From contig NC_084886.1 of the NCBI RefSeq assembly GCF_958979055.1, positions 42,830,654 to 42,894,653 on the forward strand: a stretch of 64,000 bases of DNA, written 5' to 3'. Shown one piece after another: positions 11,594 to 21,443 of this stretch (position 1 is its first letter; each line of letters starts with the position of its first letter). Both the position numbers and the translations under genes were made by a program. Source of the DNA: Alnus glutinosa. Its lineage: Eukaryota > Streptophyta > Magnoliopsida > Fagales > Betulaceae. The notes beneath the pieces were generated by a model that was not told the DNA's origin, searched no databases, and saw only the letters and a program-made list of their open reading frames with translations.

Positions 11594-14500
11594 ATGGGGT
11601 CGATCCCCGATCCTGGAGAGTTGACCGAGTTGACTCCGCCGAGCTTTGACGAGTTCCAGAGGCAGACCTCGCTGATGACGAGCTGCACGCTCCTCTGGAG
11701 GGAGCTCTCGGACCACTTCTTGTCCTTGGAGCAAAACATCCTGAAGAAGTCCGAGGCCCTCAGGAACAAAATCCAGACCTTAGACCACCAGACCAAGGCC
11801 TCCCTCAACGATCTCGAGAAGCGCGAGGTCACCATCCAAGGCAGCGTCGAGATCGCACTGGAGAAAGTGGAGGCGAAAACGGAGGCTGCACTCACGGCTA
11901 TCCGTAGGGCAACCCAAGAGGACGAGGACGGAGAGGTCGACAACGGCGAGGGCTTACTGCTGAGTCTGAAGTCGTTTTGCTTGAAAATGGACGCTCTTGG
12001 GTTTTGGAGGTTCATCACTGGGAAGAAGAAAGAGTTGGACGCGTTGAGGGCTCAGATGCCTCTGGCTCTGGCCGAGTGCGTGGATCCGCCGAGGTTCGTG
12101 CTGGAATCGATATCGGAGGTGTTTCCGGTGGACAAGAGGGTGGAGAAGAGCGATAGAGTGAATGATTTGGGCTGGGCCTGCGTTCTGGTGCTGGAGTCGC
12201 TGATACCGGTGGTGGTGGATCCGATGATCGGGAAGTCGAGGCTGCTGATGACGCCGAGCGTGAAGGAGCGCGCCAAGGAGATAGCCGAGACGTGGAAGGC
12301 GAGCCTGGAGGAGCGCGGTGGGATCGAGAACGTGAAGACCCCGGACGTGCACACATTCCTGCAGCATTTGGTGACGTTTGGGATAGTGAAGAAGGAGGAT
12401 GTGGATTTGTACAGGAAGCTTGTGGTTGGGTCGGCCTGGCGGAAGCAGATGCCCAAGCTCGCGGTGTCGCTTGGACTCGGCAATGAAATGCCCGGTATGT
12501 CTCAGTATTTGTTAGAATAATATTTACTTTGCGAACGGTATGACCACGCTTTTGAAAGAGTTAGTTCCCAGCTTTCCATACTTTACATAGTACCCCCAAG
12601 TTAAATTGTGAAAGAAAAGAAGGAAAATGGTTTAACTGCATTTTAAGGTGCAATAGAAGCATGTCCGAGAGCATGTGAGTAGGGAGTGACTGAGTGAGCT
12701 GGTTTGGGTGTTTACCGTCCAGTGAGTAAGTAGCAGGATGGGATGTTGGGGGCTTATTTTTTTCCGACTGACCTTTCACTTGTGAATGTAGTAGCGATAT
12801 GGAAATCTTTTGCATTGAAAGAGATGTAACCATGCTGCAGCGGTTATTGAGTGTGAGTAGTGGGGTGGTGATTTGTAAATAATGCATTCTGCCTGCAGCA
12901 GGAACATGGGTTATTGGGTCTATTTGATTTTGCCGCACGTTGCGAGTGTGTGCGTGAACGTGCTTTTGCTATTTGTACAAGCAGCATGAGCATGTGCCTT
13001 TAGGTCAAGCATTATTCTCTGGAGTTCGATGCAATTCATTAGCCATTGCTTAGTGCTGCCTATGCTTTTTGGCAACTGTGATTCCTCATGTTGGTGTAAG
13101 TTGGATGTTTTGGAGAAAGTAGTGGTGATTTTATTTGGTTAATATTTACAAAAGCTATCTGTTGTAGGCAATATGATTAATTGGATTGGATCATTTCCAA
13201 TGAATGTGTTCTTGCAGTTTGAAATCTGTTTTTTATTGGTCAATTTTTTTCCTTTCTTTCAGGAGCTAGTGTTTAGATATGTCCTTTTCTAGGACGCAAA
13301 AGTTTTATATTATGGAGTACCTGCTTGTTGATGGTTGATGTGGAAGGAGAGAAGTAGTATCTTTCAATAACTTCATCATTTGTTTTTGGCATTCTTGCAT
13401 TCTTACATCAAAGTATATCATATTATGGACATTCAGGTTCCTGGTCCTATAATTTATGCCTAGGCTCTTTTGGTTGTTTTCCTTTCTATCATGGCATAGG
13501 GTTTGTACTTTGTGCATAAGTATATGGCATGTACATGTTTTATATGTTAATACAGGAATATAATATTGGTTCACTTTCATTTTAGATGGAAAAGCTTTAA
13601 AATTGAATGAGTTATATGTTGATGCCTTATTATTTCAAAGACGTAGTTCGAGGAGTTAAGGGCTGGTCTTTCTATCAATCTCAGCAATATCTCCCTAATA
13701 TGTTCAGATTTTAATAAGCTTTATACGTTCGAGAAGTGACAAGTATTTGTGCCAAAAAAATAATAATAATTCAAAACTCTCTTTTGTAGTCTTGCCTTGG
13801 CTCGAGTTTAATATTTTGGCTATTTCTGTTGAATTGATGAATATCTTAATTGTCATGAATATAACTTGTGTGGTGGAGCAGAAACATGTTCAAATAAGTA
13901 AAGATAGCCAACACTGTGAACTATGTGTTGTATATTACTTGTTTGTAATAGCTGGAACATTTTTTGTATGTGTGAAAATTATATTATGTTTCCAGGTAGA
14001 ACTACTTGATGTCTGCTTCATGCGTTGTTATCTTGATATCTATAATTTATGTCAACATCTCATTACTTGTAATACTGCTAATCATGAATGTCTGGACTGG
14101 TTGAGTTTTTAATACTTTTAAGGTGTTGATATGTGCAGATATGATTAAAGAATTAATCAGCAGGGGACAGCAGCTAGATGCAGTGCATTTTGCTTACGAA
14201 GTTGGCCTTGTAGACAAGTTTCCGCCTGTTCCTCTTTTGAGAGCCTTTTTGAAGGATGCAAAGAAGGCTGCAGCTTCTGTTTTGGAGTATCCCAATAGTC
14301 CTGGCCGAGCTGCGGTATTTCTTTCATAATTTAATCTTCAATCTTGGTTCTTTTTTATCCTAATAAAACCCTTATGGGCTGTGCTTGCAATCTGCATTAG
14401 CAAATTATCTCTTTCCTCGTTGTTTAGTCTTCCAATGCCTGATTTCTTTCAGTGTTTCTGTCACATGACACTTCATATATAGCCCCGACTTCTGACTATA

Positions 14501-15165
14501 TCCCAAGCTGTATGATAATACAAATAAGTTATGATGAGATTCACTTCAATTGCTGCTAACTATCTATATGGCTCTAGAGCTCTACTCAATTGGGATGGGC
14601 AAATTTTATGTCTTCTTTACATGTGGAGGCAACAAAATTTTAACTAATTAGTATTGCTTTATTGATTTTGCAGCAATTAGCTGGACGGAAAGAGCAGTCA
14701 GCTCTCCGGGCTGTCATAAAGTGCATTGAAGAGTACAAACTAGAGGCTGAGTTTCCTCCGGAAAACCTTAAGAAACGCCTTGAACAGCTAGAGAAGACCA
14801 AGACAGAGAAGAGAAAACCTGTTGCAGTTCCTGCCAACAAAAGAACACGAGCCAACAATGGTGGCCCCATGCCTCCTGCCAAGGCTGGGCGTTTGACAAA
14901 TGCATATGTATCTTCCTTCCCTGCAGCTCCTACAATTGTCAGGTCTCCCTCTCATGCTCAGTACCCTGCTGGCATCTCCCCGTACCATTCCCCGCCGACC
15001 ATGTATGGCAGCAGAAGCCCACCAACAAATCCTTATGCATATTCGCCAGAAGCAGCCCCTCCCCCTCTTGCTGGATCATACACTGTAGCTCCCATGAACT
15101 ATCCTGCATACGGTGGCTATGGGAATGGCATGGCACAAGCTTATCAGCAGGCTTACTACCGATAG
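11594..15165 (+). CDS. FRL4: FRIGIDA-like protein 4 (FRL4a/4b orthologue), intact
   Basis: Three exons, 11594-12494, 14139-14314 and 14674-15165, join in frame (901+176+492 nt) to a 522-residue protein. All introns are GT-AG. The start is ATG 11594 ('MGSIPDPGELTEL', the conserved FRL4 N-terminus); the upstream in-frame reading lacks an ATG. Visible parts: a coiled coil about residues 40-105, the Frigida domain about 120-395 ('GFWRFITGKKKELDALR', 'WACVLVLESLIPVVVDP', 'TPDVHTFLQHLVTFGIV', 'SRGQQLDAVHFAYEVGLVDK'), a basic nuclear-localisation-like stretch 'KRKPVAVPANKRTR', and a Pro/Tyr-rich tail. FRIGIDA family members act in the nucleus on flowering-time chromatin regulation; FRL4 proteins themselves are less well characterised. 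The 3' two thirds of this gene is duplicated at 21439-25820. Confidence 0.95.
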
Positions 15166-16434
15166 ACATGACTACCCTTTGAAGATGGTAACCACTGATA
15201 TGATGACCCCAAAATCTCATTTGCTTTCTCAATGGTTTGTCTGTAATCACTAACCGTTTAATGGTAGCGATGTATGTGTGTTAATCTTTAACATTTGCCA
15301 TGCTTCTTGCTGTGTCATGGTGAGAAGTTGTATTTCTAATGTTGATGAAACGTTAGTTCTAGGTGACTGTTGAAATTAATTAGGATGGCCTGAAACAGCA
15401 TCAAGGACTTTGAGGAACCACCAGTGCCGTTTATATAGTTGTGGAAACTGTTTACCGTTTTGTTCTAATCTTCTTCCCTTTCGTAAATGCGGGTTTAAAT
15501 TGGAAACTAATGCCATGTGTTCAATTTCTTGAGGTGATTTTTTTCCCCCTGAAATAGATGCTATTTGATTCTAGGGTTAATCACATTTATGCCCTCAAAA
15601 CTATCAATTGTTATTATTATTTATTTGTATTTTTTGCGTTGTCGCTGCCGCAATCTACTATTGGGTTGCAATATTTCTCTTTTATAACTCAAATAACAAA
15701 AATACTCTATATATATAGGAAGTATTTTTATGATTTTGAGTTGCGGAAGAGGATAATGCAATCTCAATGGTAAATTGGGAGGGACATACCCGTCAGAGGG
15801 AGTAAATATATTTTGCGTTGGTTCTATTTGAGCCTATTTTGTGCCTTGTTTATAGATTAATGGGTGCTAGAAATATGGGGTCTAAATTTGCTTGATCGTA
15901 AAGTGTGTAGTGTTCTGCGTGGCTCACTATCTGTCTCCATGGGCCATGGCTGTTAATACCTTTACATTTCTACATGATTAGGAACCTGGCTTTAGATGGA
16001 AACTAGTGTTGGCACCTTTGGTGAGTTTATGTTTGACCGTGAAAAAATAAAATAAAATCAGTATTTTCCTTATTATTTTTGAGTTGAGCTAACACTAGTT
16101 TGCGGGAAAAAAAGAAAAAAAAGAAAAAAAAAAAAAGGTATATTAATCTCAAGATTTAAAATAAATATGTTCTAGAGACTTGTTGGAGATTTTTCTTTTG
16201 CCAATCATCAGCCTACATGAGCGCAGTAATTTTATTTTATTTTTATGTTTTCTTGGTTCCTTGAATGTTGGTATGAAGCACAATGACACTCATTTTCTAG
16301 ATATGGAGGTAATACTAAAAATTATTTAGTAACAAAATAAAGGGGAAAGACCCATGACAGACAGAATGTTGTAGATGGTTCGGAAAGAAATTAGACAATA
16401 CACAAGTGGTTTTCATTCCAGACATTGCGAATGA

Positions 16435-16465
<31 letters not shown>

Positions 16466-16466
16466 C

Positions 16467-16503
<37 letters not shown>

Positions 16504-17358
16504 CACTTTTTCATATAAATTATTTCAATTTTATATCACATCAATCCTATTTTTTAATTATTCAAAAAAAATTCTTAAGCGAAGGGAAGAGGTGAGGGAT
16601 TTTTAATCAGCCGAATCATAGACAAAGAATAGGATAATAGCTCGTTTGAAACTCACTTTTTCCTTCCCCTTCCCTTATTTTCACTTCTCCTAAAAAATAC
16701 GAACTTTAAAACATTCTTAACTTTTTTTTACTTTTTATATATCACATCAACACTTTTTAAATACAAAACTCACTACAATACAATTTTTTTTTTTCTTTTT
16801 TTTTCTTTTTTTTTCACTTTTTCATATAAATTATTTCAACTTTATATGACATTAATCCTATTTTCCAATCATTAAAAAATTTCCTAAGGGAGGGGAGGGT
16901 TGATGGATTTTCAAACGGGCCAATAGAACTCTCATTTCTTAAGATTTTCTTCTCGATCACTTTAGTTTTTCGTTCGAGAGAGATTTTGAGATCCTTATAA
17001 TTTTTAGGATATTGTATCATGTATAATTATTTAAATCTTAATTATCATTATCAAATTAAAATCATTTAATTTTATCATCTCATCACTTACTACTTCTAAA
17101 ATGGAAAATAATAAGAAAATGTTATATATATTTTTAAGTGTTTATATTATGACGTGATAGTAAAAATTACCATTAAAATTTAATGATAATTTATAATATT
17201 AATGGTAATTTTTACTATAAAGTTAGAGAGTGGAGGATGTATGGCATTTATCCAAAAGAAAAGCAACACCCCAATACTAGCTGTCTCTATATTCTCGCAC
17301 CCCAAATACCATTCATCTACACAGAGAGACGAAGAGAGCGATGCATATGCGACAGTTG
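12324..17358 (+). repeat. Segmental duplication, donor copy (FRL4 3' part and flank)
   Basis: From 'tcgag' in FRL4 exon 1 (codon about 244) through the gene and 3' flank to about 17358, the sequence matches 21439-25820. By eye, exon 3 differs at about 5 of 492 positions. The two copies differ by about 1.1 kb present here (about 16220-17322) and absent there, and by a MITE present only in the second copy. Confidence 0.92.
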
Positions 17359-17399
17359 GCGCTAGATGCAAAAAGCAGAACTATCATTTCCCATATATA
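15166..17399. other. FRL4 3' flank and AT-rich intergenic DNA
   Basis: No gene. Contains the FRL4 3'UTR, A-rich runs near 16110-16135, a (CTT)n tract followed by poly(T) at 16437-16503, a MITE at 16641-16921, and two roughly 115-bp direct repeats (about 16496-16615 and 16806-16920, both starting 'cactttttcatataaattat'). Confidence 0.7.
16641..16921. mobile_element. Short MITE with 5-bp target duplication
   Basis: The ends are inverted repeats (CTCGTTTGAAA at left; GGCCCGTTTGAAA as reverse complement of the right end), followed inward by C/T-rich and G/A-rich blocks. AATAG occurs directly at both outer sides (16636-16640 and 16922-16926). Length 281 bp. Superfamily uncertain; the 5-bp duplication is short enough to arise by chance. 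Confidence 0.5.
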
Positions 17400-17411
17400 A
17401 ATTCAGGAATG

Positions 17412-18363
17412 AACTCGTATCTCTTTTCTCTCTCTTCGACTCCCACTCTCTGCAAAACAAAAGGTTCAGTCTATTGATCGCCGGGAAGGGGGCTTCTAAG
17501 CCTCCCTTCCCCAGTGAAATTTTTTTCTCCTTCCATGGTGTGTACAATGGGGATGGTAGTTATTCTTCCAGTCGTTTAGGTTGTGGAGTTTTGCTCTCCG
17601 AGTCCTCTGGACTCTGAAGTTTGTGTTATTTGTGTTTGTTTTCTTTTCTGTTCTTCTTGTTCTCTGGCAGGAGGTCCTTCCCGAGGCGTCCGACGGGGTG
17701 TTCTTGTCTTCATTTTGTCTCGCCGGTGGAGCGTATTTGTGCCTAAATTGTTTTCAACATTTGTTGCTAGATCTACGGCTTTCCATCGGCTTTCTAGAGA
17801 CACGCGCCGCTCAGATGAGTTCACCAGCGTCTTCTTGTTCCGCTGCTGTTGTTTTCCGGCTGTTGGGATCATCTGTGACCGGCGCGTGATTGTCACGCGC
17901 CAATGAAGTTTTCTCTTCAACCGGCGCGTGGAGGTCTCATTCCGGCGTTTTTTCGCCGTGCAATGGCGGCGGTCGGGCATTGGGTGGCTGATCTGTTGGT
18001 TGGCGGTTTCGGGGAGGCGCGTGTTGTACACGCGCCGGTCTCCGGCGAAAACAGTGTTCTCCTCTGACGTTTTTGGATTGTATTTTCTGCTAGTTGTGTT
18101 TGTGTATTCTCTTGTTTCTAGGTACAGTTGCTTATGTGTGGCTCAAGTTTTACTAGAATTTTCTTCGTTATGGGCTGATTGTAATTTTAGTGAAATTTGA
18201 TATTCTACATATGTAATTGTTTTTTAAGTCAAATCCTTCTGACTTAAGAGTGCGTGGGAAGATATGTCCCTCATTGCTTACGATGTAGCCTTTGGGCATT
18301 CAATTATTAAATAGCACATGCTATTTGTAAAAAATAAAAAAAATAAAAAAAAATAATAATAAT
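17412..18363 (+). mobile_element. Non-autonomous LINE-type retroposon with perfect 12-bp TSD
   Basis: A 952-bp body is flanked by the same 12 bases AATTCAGGAATG at 17400-17411 and 18364-18375. It ends in an A-rich tail (18330-18363). The first part is CG-rich and resembles LINE 5'UTR sequence, with repeated 'ggcgcgtg' blocks (about 17880-18040). The last part ('gacttaagagtgcgtgggaa' to 'cacatgctatttg') resembles a LINE 3'UTR. No reverse transcriptase or endonuclease is present, so it depended on another element. Open frames at 17583-18200 do not look like proteins. Confidence 0.82.
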
Positions 18364-18451
18364 AATTCAGGAATGGAAACAATTAGAATGTGGAAATAGC
18401 ATCAAGTACCTGCTTTTCTCTGTGCGCTAACTACCACCAGAAGAATTCCCG

Positions 18452-18800
18452 TCACCCTGGAACTCGGTCAGCTGCATTCAGTAGAACAAGGCTCTCCACA
18501 TAAGTATCCAAATAAATATGCTCTGGGCAACGAATGGGAAGATCCAAATATCCTCGGCTACTTGGACCGACAGAAAACAACCTTTGATCCTTTTGCACTA
18601 GAGCTTCATCACTCTTTGTAAAGCCTACCACCCTCTCAAATCCCTCAATGCGAATATCAAACAGCTTACTCCAATATTCCTCTGCTCCATACTCTTTCAT
18701 CACCCACACGGCCTGAGACGCCTCGTTGCTGTTGGTTTCACGAAAGAAAGAGTTGGGATTAGCATTTGGTAAAGTCCGATATCGCGCGCCCGCCACCTGC
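18452..18800 (-). pseudogene. F-box protein remnant (FBA domain C-terminus)
   Basis: Minus-strand translation contains an F-box-associated (FBA type 1) C-terminus: 'QAVWVMKEYGAEEYWSKLF', 'ERVVGFTKSDEALVQKDQRL', 'GYLDLPIRCPEHIYLDTYVE', 'SLVLLN', then a stop at 18452-18454. The F-box and most of the FBA domain are missing; sequence homology stops about 18800, and no ATG suits this fragment. It lies divergently about 55 nt upstream of the L18p gene start, so its 5' part may have been lost when these flanks came together. Full F-box proteins are substrate receptors of SCF ubiquitin ligases; this remnant cannot do that. Confidence 0.75.
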
Positions 18801-18854
18801 TCGATGCTTTGTTCCTGTGAACTCCCACTCTACTCTATTTAGCTCTAATTAATC

Positions 18855-19886
18855 ATGACGCTGTTTTTCTTGAGGAGAAGCACCGCCTTTGCATTTGTGG
18901 TGAATTCTCGTTTCCTTTCAGGGCCGTATAGGTTTTGCACAACTGCTCTTTATAAGGAGAACGAAGCACCCAGACATTCGGTACCAGCTACCAACCATTC
19001 CAATAGGCTTCATCTCTCTCCATTGTTCTCCGATATCAAACCCCATTCTGGTGGTTACGATATAGAGCTTGTGGACCATGATGCTTGGCAAGTCTCGTCG
19101 GGTTTGGCACAAGCATGGAGAGGAACGGAGGGTGCCTCGTTGGGAACAATTTCTCATGCGGAGGAAGTTGTTGATGAGAAGGTTGATTATAGTTCCTCAC
19201 AAGTTGAGAGTGATCCGGATTTTGATGACATAGATAATATGAGAATTCGTGGCAATCTGTTCTTCAAACTTGACCGGGACTCCAAGGAGTTTGAAGAGTA
19301 CAGTTTTGATTTTCATCGGCGGAAATCTTCAAAGAAAAAGGATGACAAAAAAGAAAGCAAAAAGTTGGACAAGAAGGACAACAACACAATTCATAGTTCG
19401 GCCTCTAGAGGTGAAAATCTTCCCAAAATTTTGAATAACAAATGTTCTATGTCTCTTGTTGCTGATACGGACAGTCTTTGTGTTGGGAAGAAGAAGCTGA
19501 GGACTCCTACTTTTAATCAGCTTACGGGTCCTTACCATGAGCCCTTTTGCCTGGACATTTACATATCCAAGGCTTCTGTTCGTGCATGCGTTGTTCACCG
19601 CCTGACGAGTAAGGTTGTTGTTGTGGCACATTCCATTTCTAAGGATATGAAGTTTGACCTGGCTTCGACTAGGAATGCCACTGCTTGTGCTGCTGTGGGG
19701 GCAGTTCTGGCTCAGAGAGCATTGGCTGATGATATTCACGATGTGGTTTACACGCCAAGGAAGGGCGAGAGGTTGGAGGGGAAGCTTCAGATTGTGCTTC
19801 AGTCTTTCATTGATAATGGCGTTAATGTGAAGGTGAAGCTTAAGCAAAGAAGACCCCGAAAAACCGGTCCCTCATCTATACCTTAA
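18855..19886 (+). CDS. Ribosomal L18p/L5e family protein
   Basis: Single-exon gene of 343 residues. The C-terminal region (about 230-332) is an L18/L5e-like fold: 'FCLDIYISKASVRACVVHRL', 'ISKDMKFDLASTRNATACAA', 'VGAVLAQRALADDIHDVVYT', ending 'VKLKQRRPRKT'. The N-terminus is rich in Arg, Phe, Ser and lacks acids (first 30 residues), as in a mitochondrial or plastid presequence. The middle has an acidic part and a lysine-rich linker (155-178). It is longer than bacterial L18 (about 120 residues). It matches the family of At3g22450 by memory and by position beside FRL4. It is probably an organellar ribosome-associated protein; exact role is not known to me. A possible poly(A) signal (aataaaa) lies at 20389-20400. 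Confidence 0.87.
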   Translation: MTLFFLRRSTAFAFVVNSRFLSGPYRFCTTALYKENEAPRHSVPATNHSNRLHLSPLFSDIKPHSGGYDIELVDHDAWQVSSGLAQAWRGTEGASLGTISHAEEVVDEKVDYSSSQVESDPDFDDIDNMRIRGNLFFKLDRDSKEFEEYSFDFHRRKSSKKKDDKKESKKLDKKDNNTIHSSASRGENLPKILNNKCSMSLVADTDSLCVGKKKLRTPTFNQLTGPYHEPFCLDIYISKASVRACVVHRLTSKVVVVAHSISKDMKFDLASTRNATACAAVGAVLAQRALADDIHDVVYTPRKGERLEGKLQIVLQSFIDNGVNVKVKLKQRRPRKTGPSSIP

Positions 19887-20439
19887 AGCTAGTTCAGTCT
19901 GCTATTACCGAGCTTGATTTCACGTTATTCATTTGATACTGTGGCTCTGATCTGATTGCTTTTCAATGTACACTTTATAGTAAAGTATGATCAGTGTGAG
20001 AATGTTCACCAGCAGCGGCAGGAGCTATTACAGATTGATGGGGCTCACTTCACGCCATAGCGGAGCAATGGAAACAAATTCTACACAATTTAGGCAGCTA
20101 AAACACAAATATTTTGCCGGGAAATGAATGTATATTTTACAAAGAAAACCTACTTCTTTCCTTTGCTGAGAAGACAAGGACTCGTAACAATACTACTTCT
20201 GTTCACCTCTCTCTGCTCTGCAATTAAATGCCGGTTGATAGGTATTTAGCAGATGGTTTTCACATGTTTCAGTAGCATGATCAGTTTTTCATGGGGGTTT
20301 GCAGTATACTTTGGTTATCAAGATTGTCTTGCATCATCTCCTGTACAATTAGCTGGTGTACATTGTTCGATTTGATCTTTGTAATGTATGAATAAAAATA
20401 AAATCTTTTTCTTTATTGTACTGTTCCCATGTCATTAAA

Positions 20440-20668
20440 TTAGTTTGAAACTTTGATTTTCCAATCATACAATATAATTGTTGTTTCAGCCATAACCATT
20501 ATGCACATTTTTGCCTCTCTGTAAATCCCATAACTTGGTGCGACTTAGTTTTAAACCACAGTATCTAGTACAATCGAGTACTTAAACTATAACTCAACCA
20601 TATCTATAATTTTTCTAGCAGTAATGGAGTAATCTCAAACCCCTTCCTCCTCCCCTGTTGTATCTCAG

Positions 20669-20715
<47 letters not shown>

Positions 20716-21443
20716 GGACCTAAATAATCCTAAATTTAAGCATCAAGACCAAATTATTACTTTCACATTTTATGCTCTTTTGAGACTACTTTCTTTTTCT
20801 AACTTTTTCAATAACTTGAATAATGTTCATTATTTTAGATAAACAAATTAAGCTTGACTGTAGATTTTGAGCTTGGACATATCGAAATAGGATTGAACCA
20901 AGATGATGACACAAATATTAACGGAAAGTGGCACAAAAAATCATTTTATAGTGAGAAGCAAAGACTGAGACTGACCCATTCAACAATTTGTGACAAACAT
21001 GGTGAAAATATATTCAATCAACAAATCCGAGATTTAGTCATTAGCTGTTGCTAATTGCAAGGACAGCAGCTCATCCTCAGGAATGGTTCTAAAGTGACAA
21101 TCCGCACGTGGGTACGCCGCACATAAGAGCGCATACCCACGCTCCACCACATCATCACTGAGCATACCTTCACTTTGATCAACCGAGCCGCTCATAAGCC
21201 GAGCCGGGCAAGTCATGCATACCCCAAGCTTGCAGTCGTGTGGCACAGAAAGGCCAGAGTCGAGTGCCTTGGATAGAATGGTTTCGTCGGGTTCCACCTC
21301 CAGCTCCGTGGCCTGACCCTGGTGCTCGATGACCACTTTCTATGACCTGACAATAGAAGATAGGAGCCGGCGTGAGCTGGCGCACCGAGCCCGTGGGTTG
21401 AGTTGGAATGCAGTAGAGAGTTTGGTGGGGTGGTTTTGTCGAG
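20440..21443 (-). repeat. Inverted copy of the FdC1 3' half and flank (source 28924-29893)
   Basis: The reverse complement of 28924-29893 is recognisable here across the coding region and about 560 nt of 3' flank. Examples: 'cctcctcccctgttgtatct' versus 'agatacaacgggggaggagg', and 'ttgattttccaatcata'-type sequence near the outer end. An oligo(A) run has grown to 45 A (20669-20713), against about 14 T in the source. The inner end joins the FRL4 copy at 21439-21443 through the shared bases TCGAG. Confidence 0.92.
21034..21443 (-). pseudogene. Ferredoxin C1 fragment (inverted, 5'-truncated)
   Basis: Encodes the FdC1 mature domain on the minus strand, nearly identical to 28881-29333, including the cluster motif 'DCKLGVCMTCPARLMSG' and C-terminus 'LLSLQLATAND'. 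The first 14-15 codons of the transit peptide are lost at the junction, and the conserved Ser-Tyr-Lys before the mature domain reads Ser-stop-Lys (TAC to TAG). Initiation would therefore only be possible at an internal site, without a plastid signal. It sits about 1.15 kb downstream of the L18p gene, in antisense to it. Confidence 0.92.

Noticed and set aside
11524-12483. Several long antisense open frames over FRL4 exon 1
   Set aside because: They mirror the GC-rich coding exon on the other strand, with no recognisable domain and none kept in the FRL4 family.
16315-16606. Open frames of poly-Lys/Arg and poly-Leu/Phe
   Set aside because: Translations of a (CTT)n and poly(T) tract.
17576-18200. 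Open frames of 90-151 codons in the GC-rich stretch
   Set aside because: They lie within the retroposon bounded by target duplications and show no domain.
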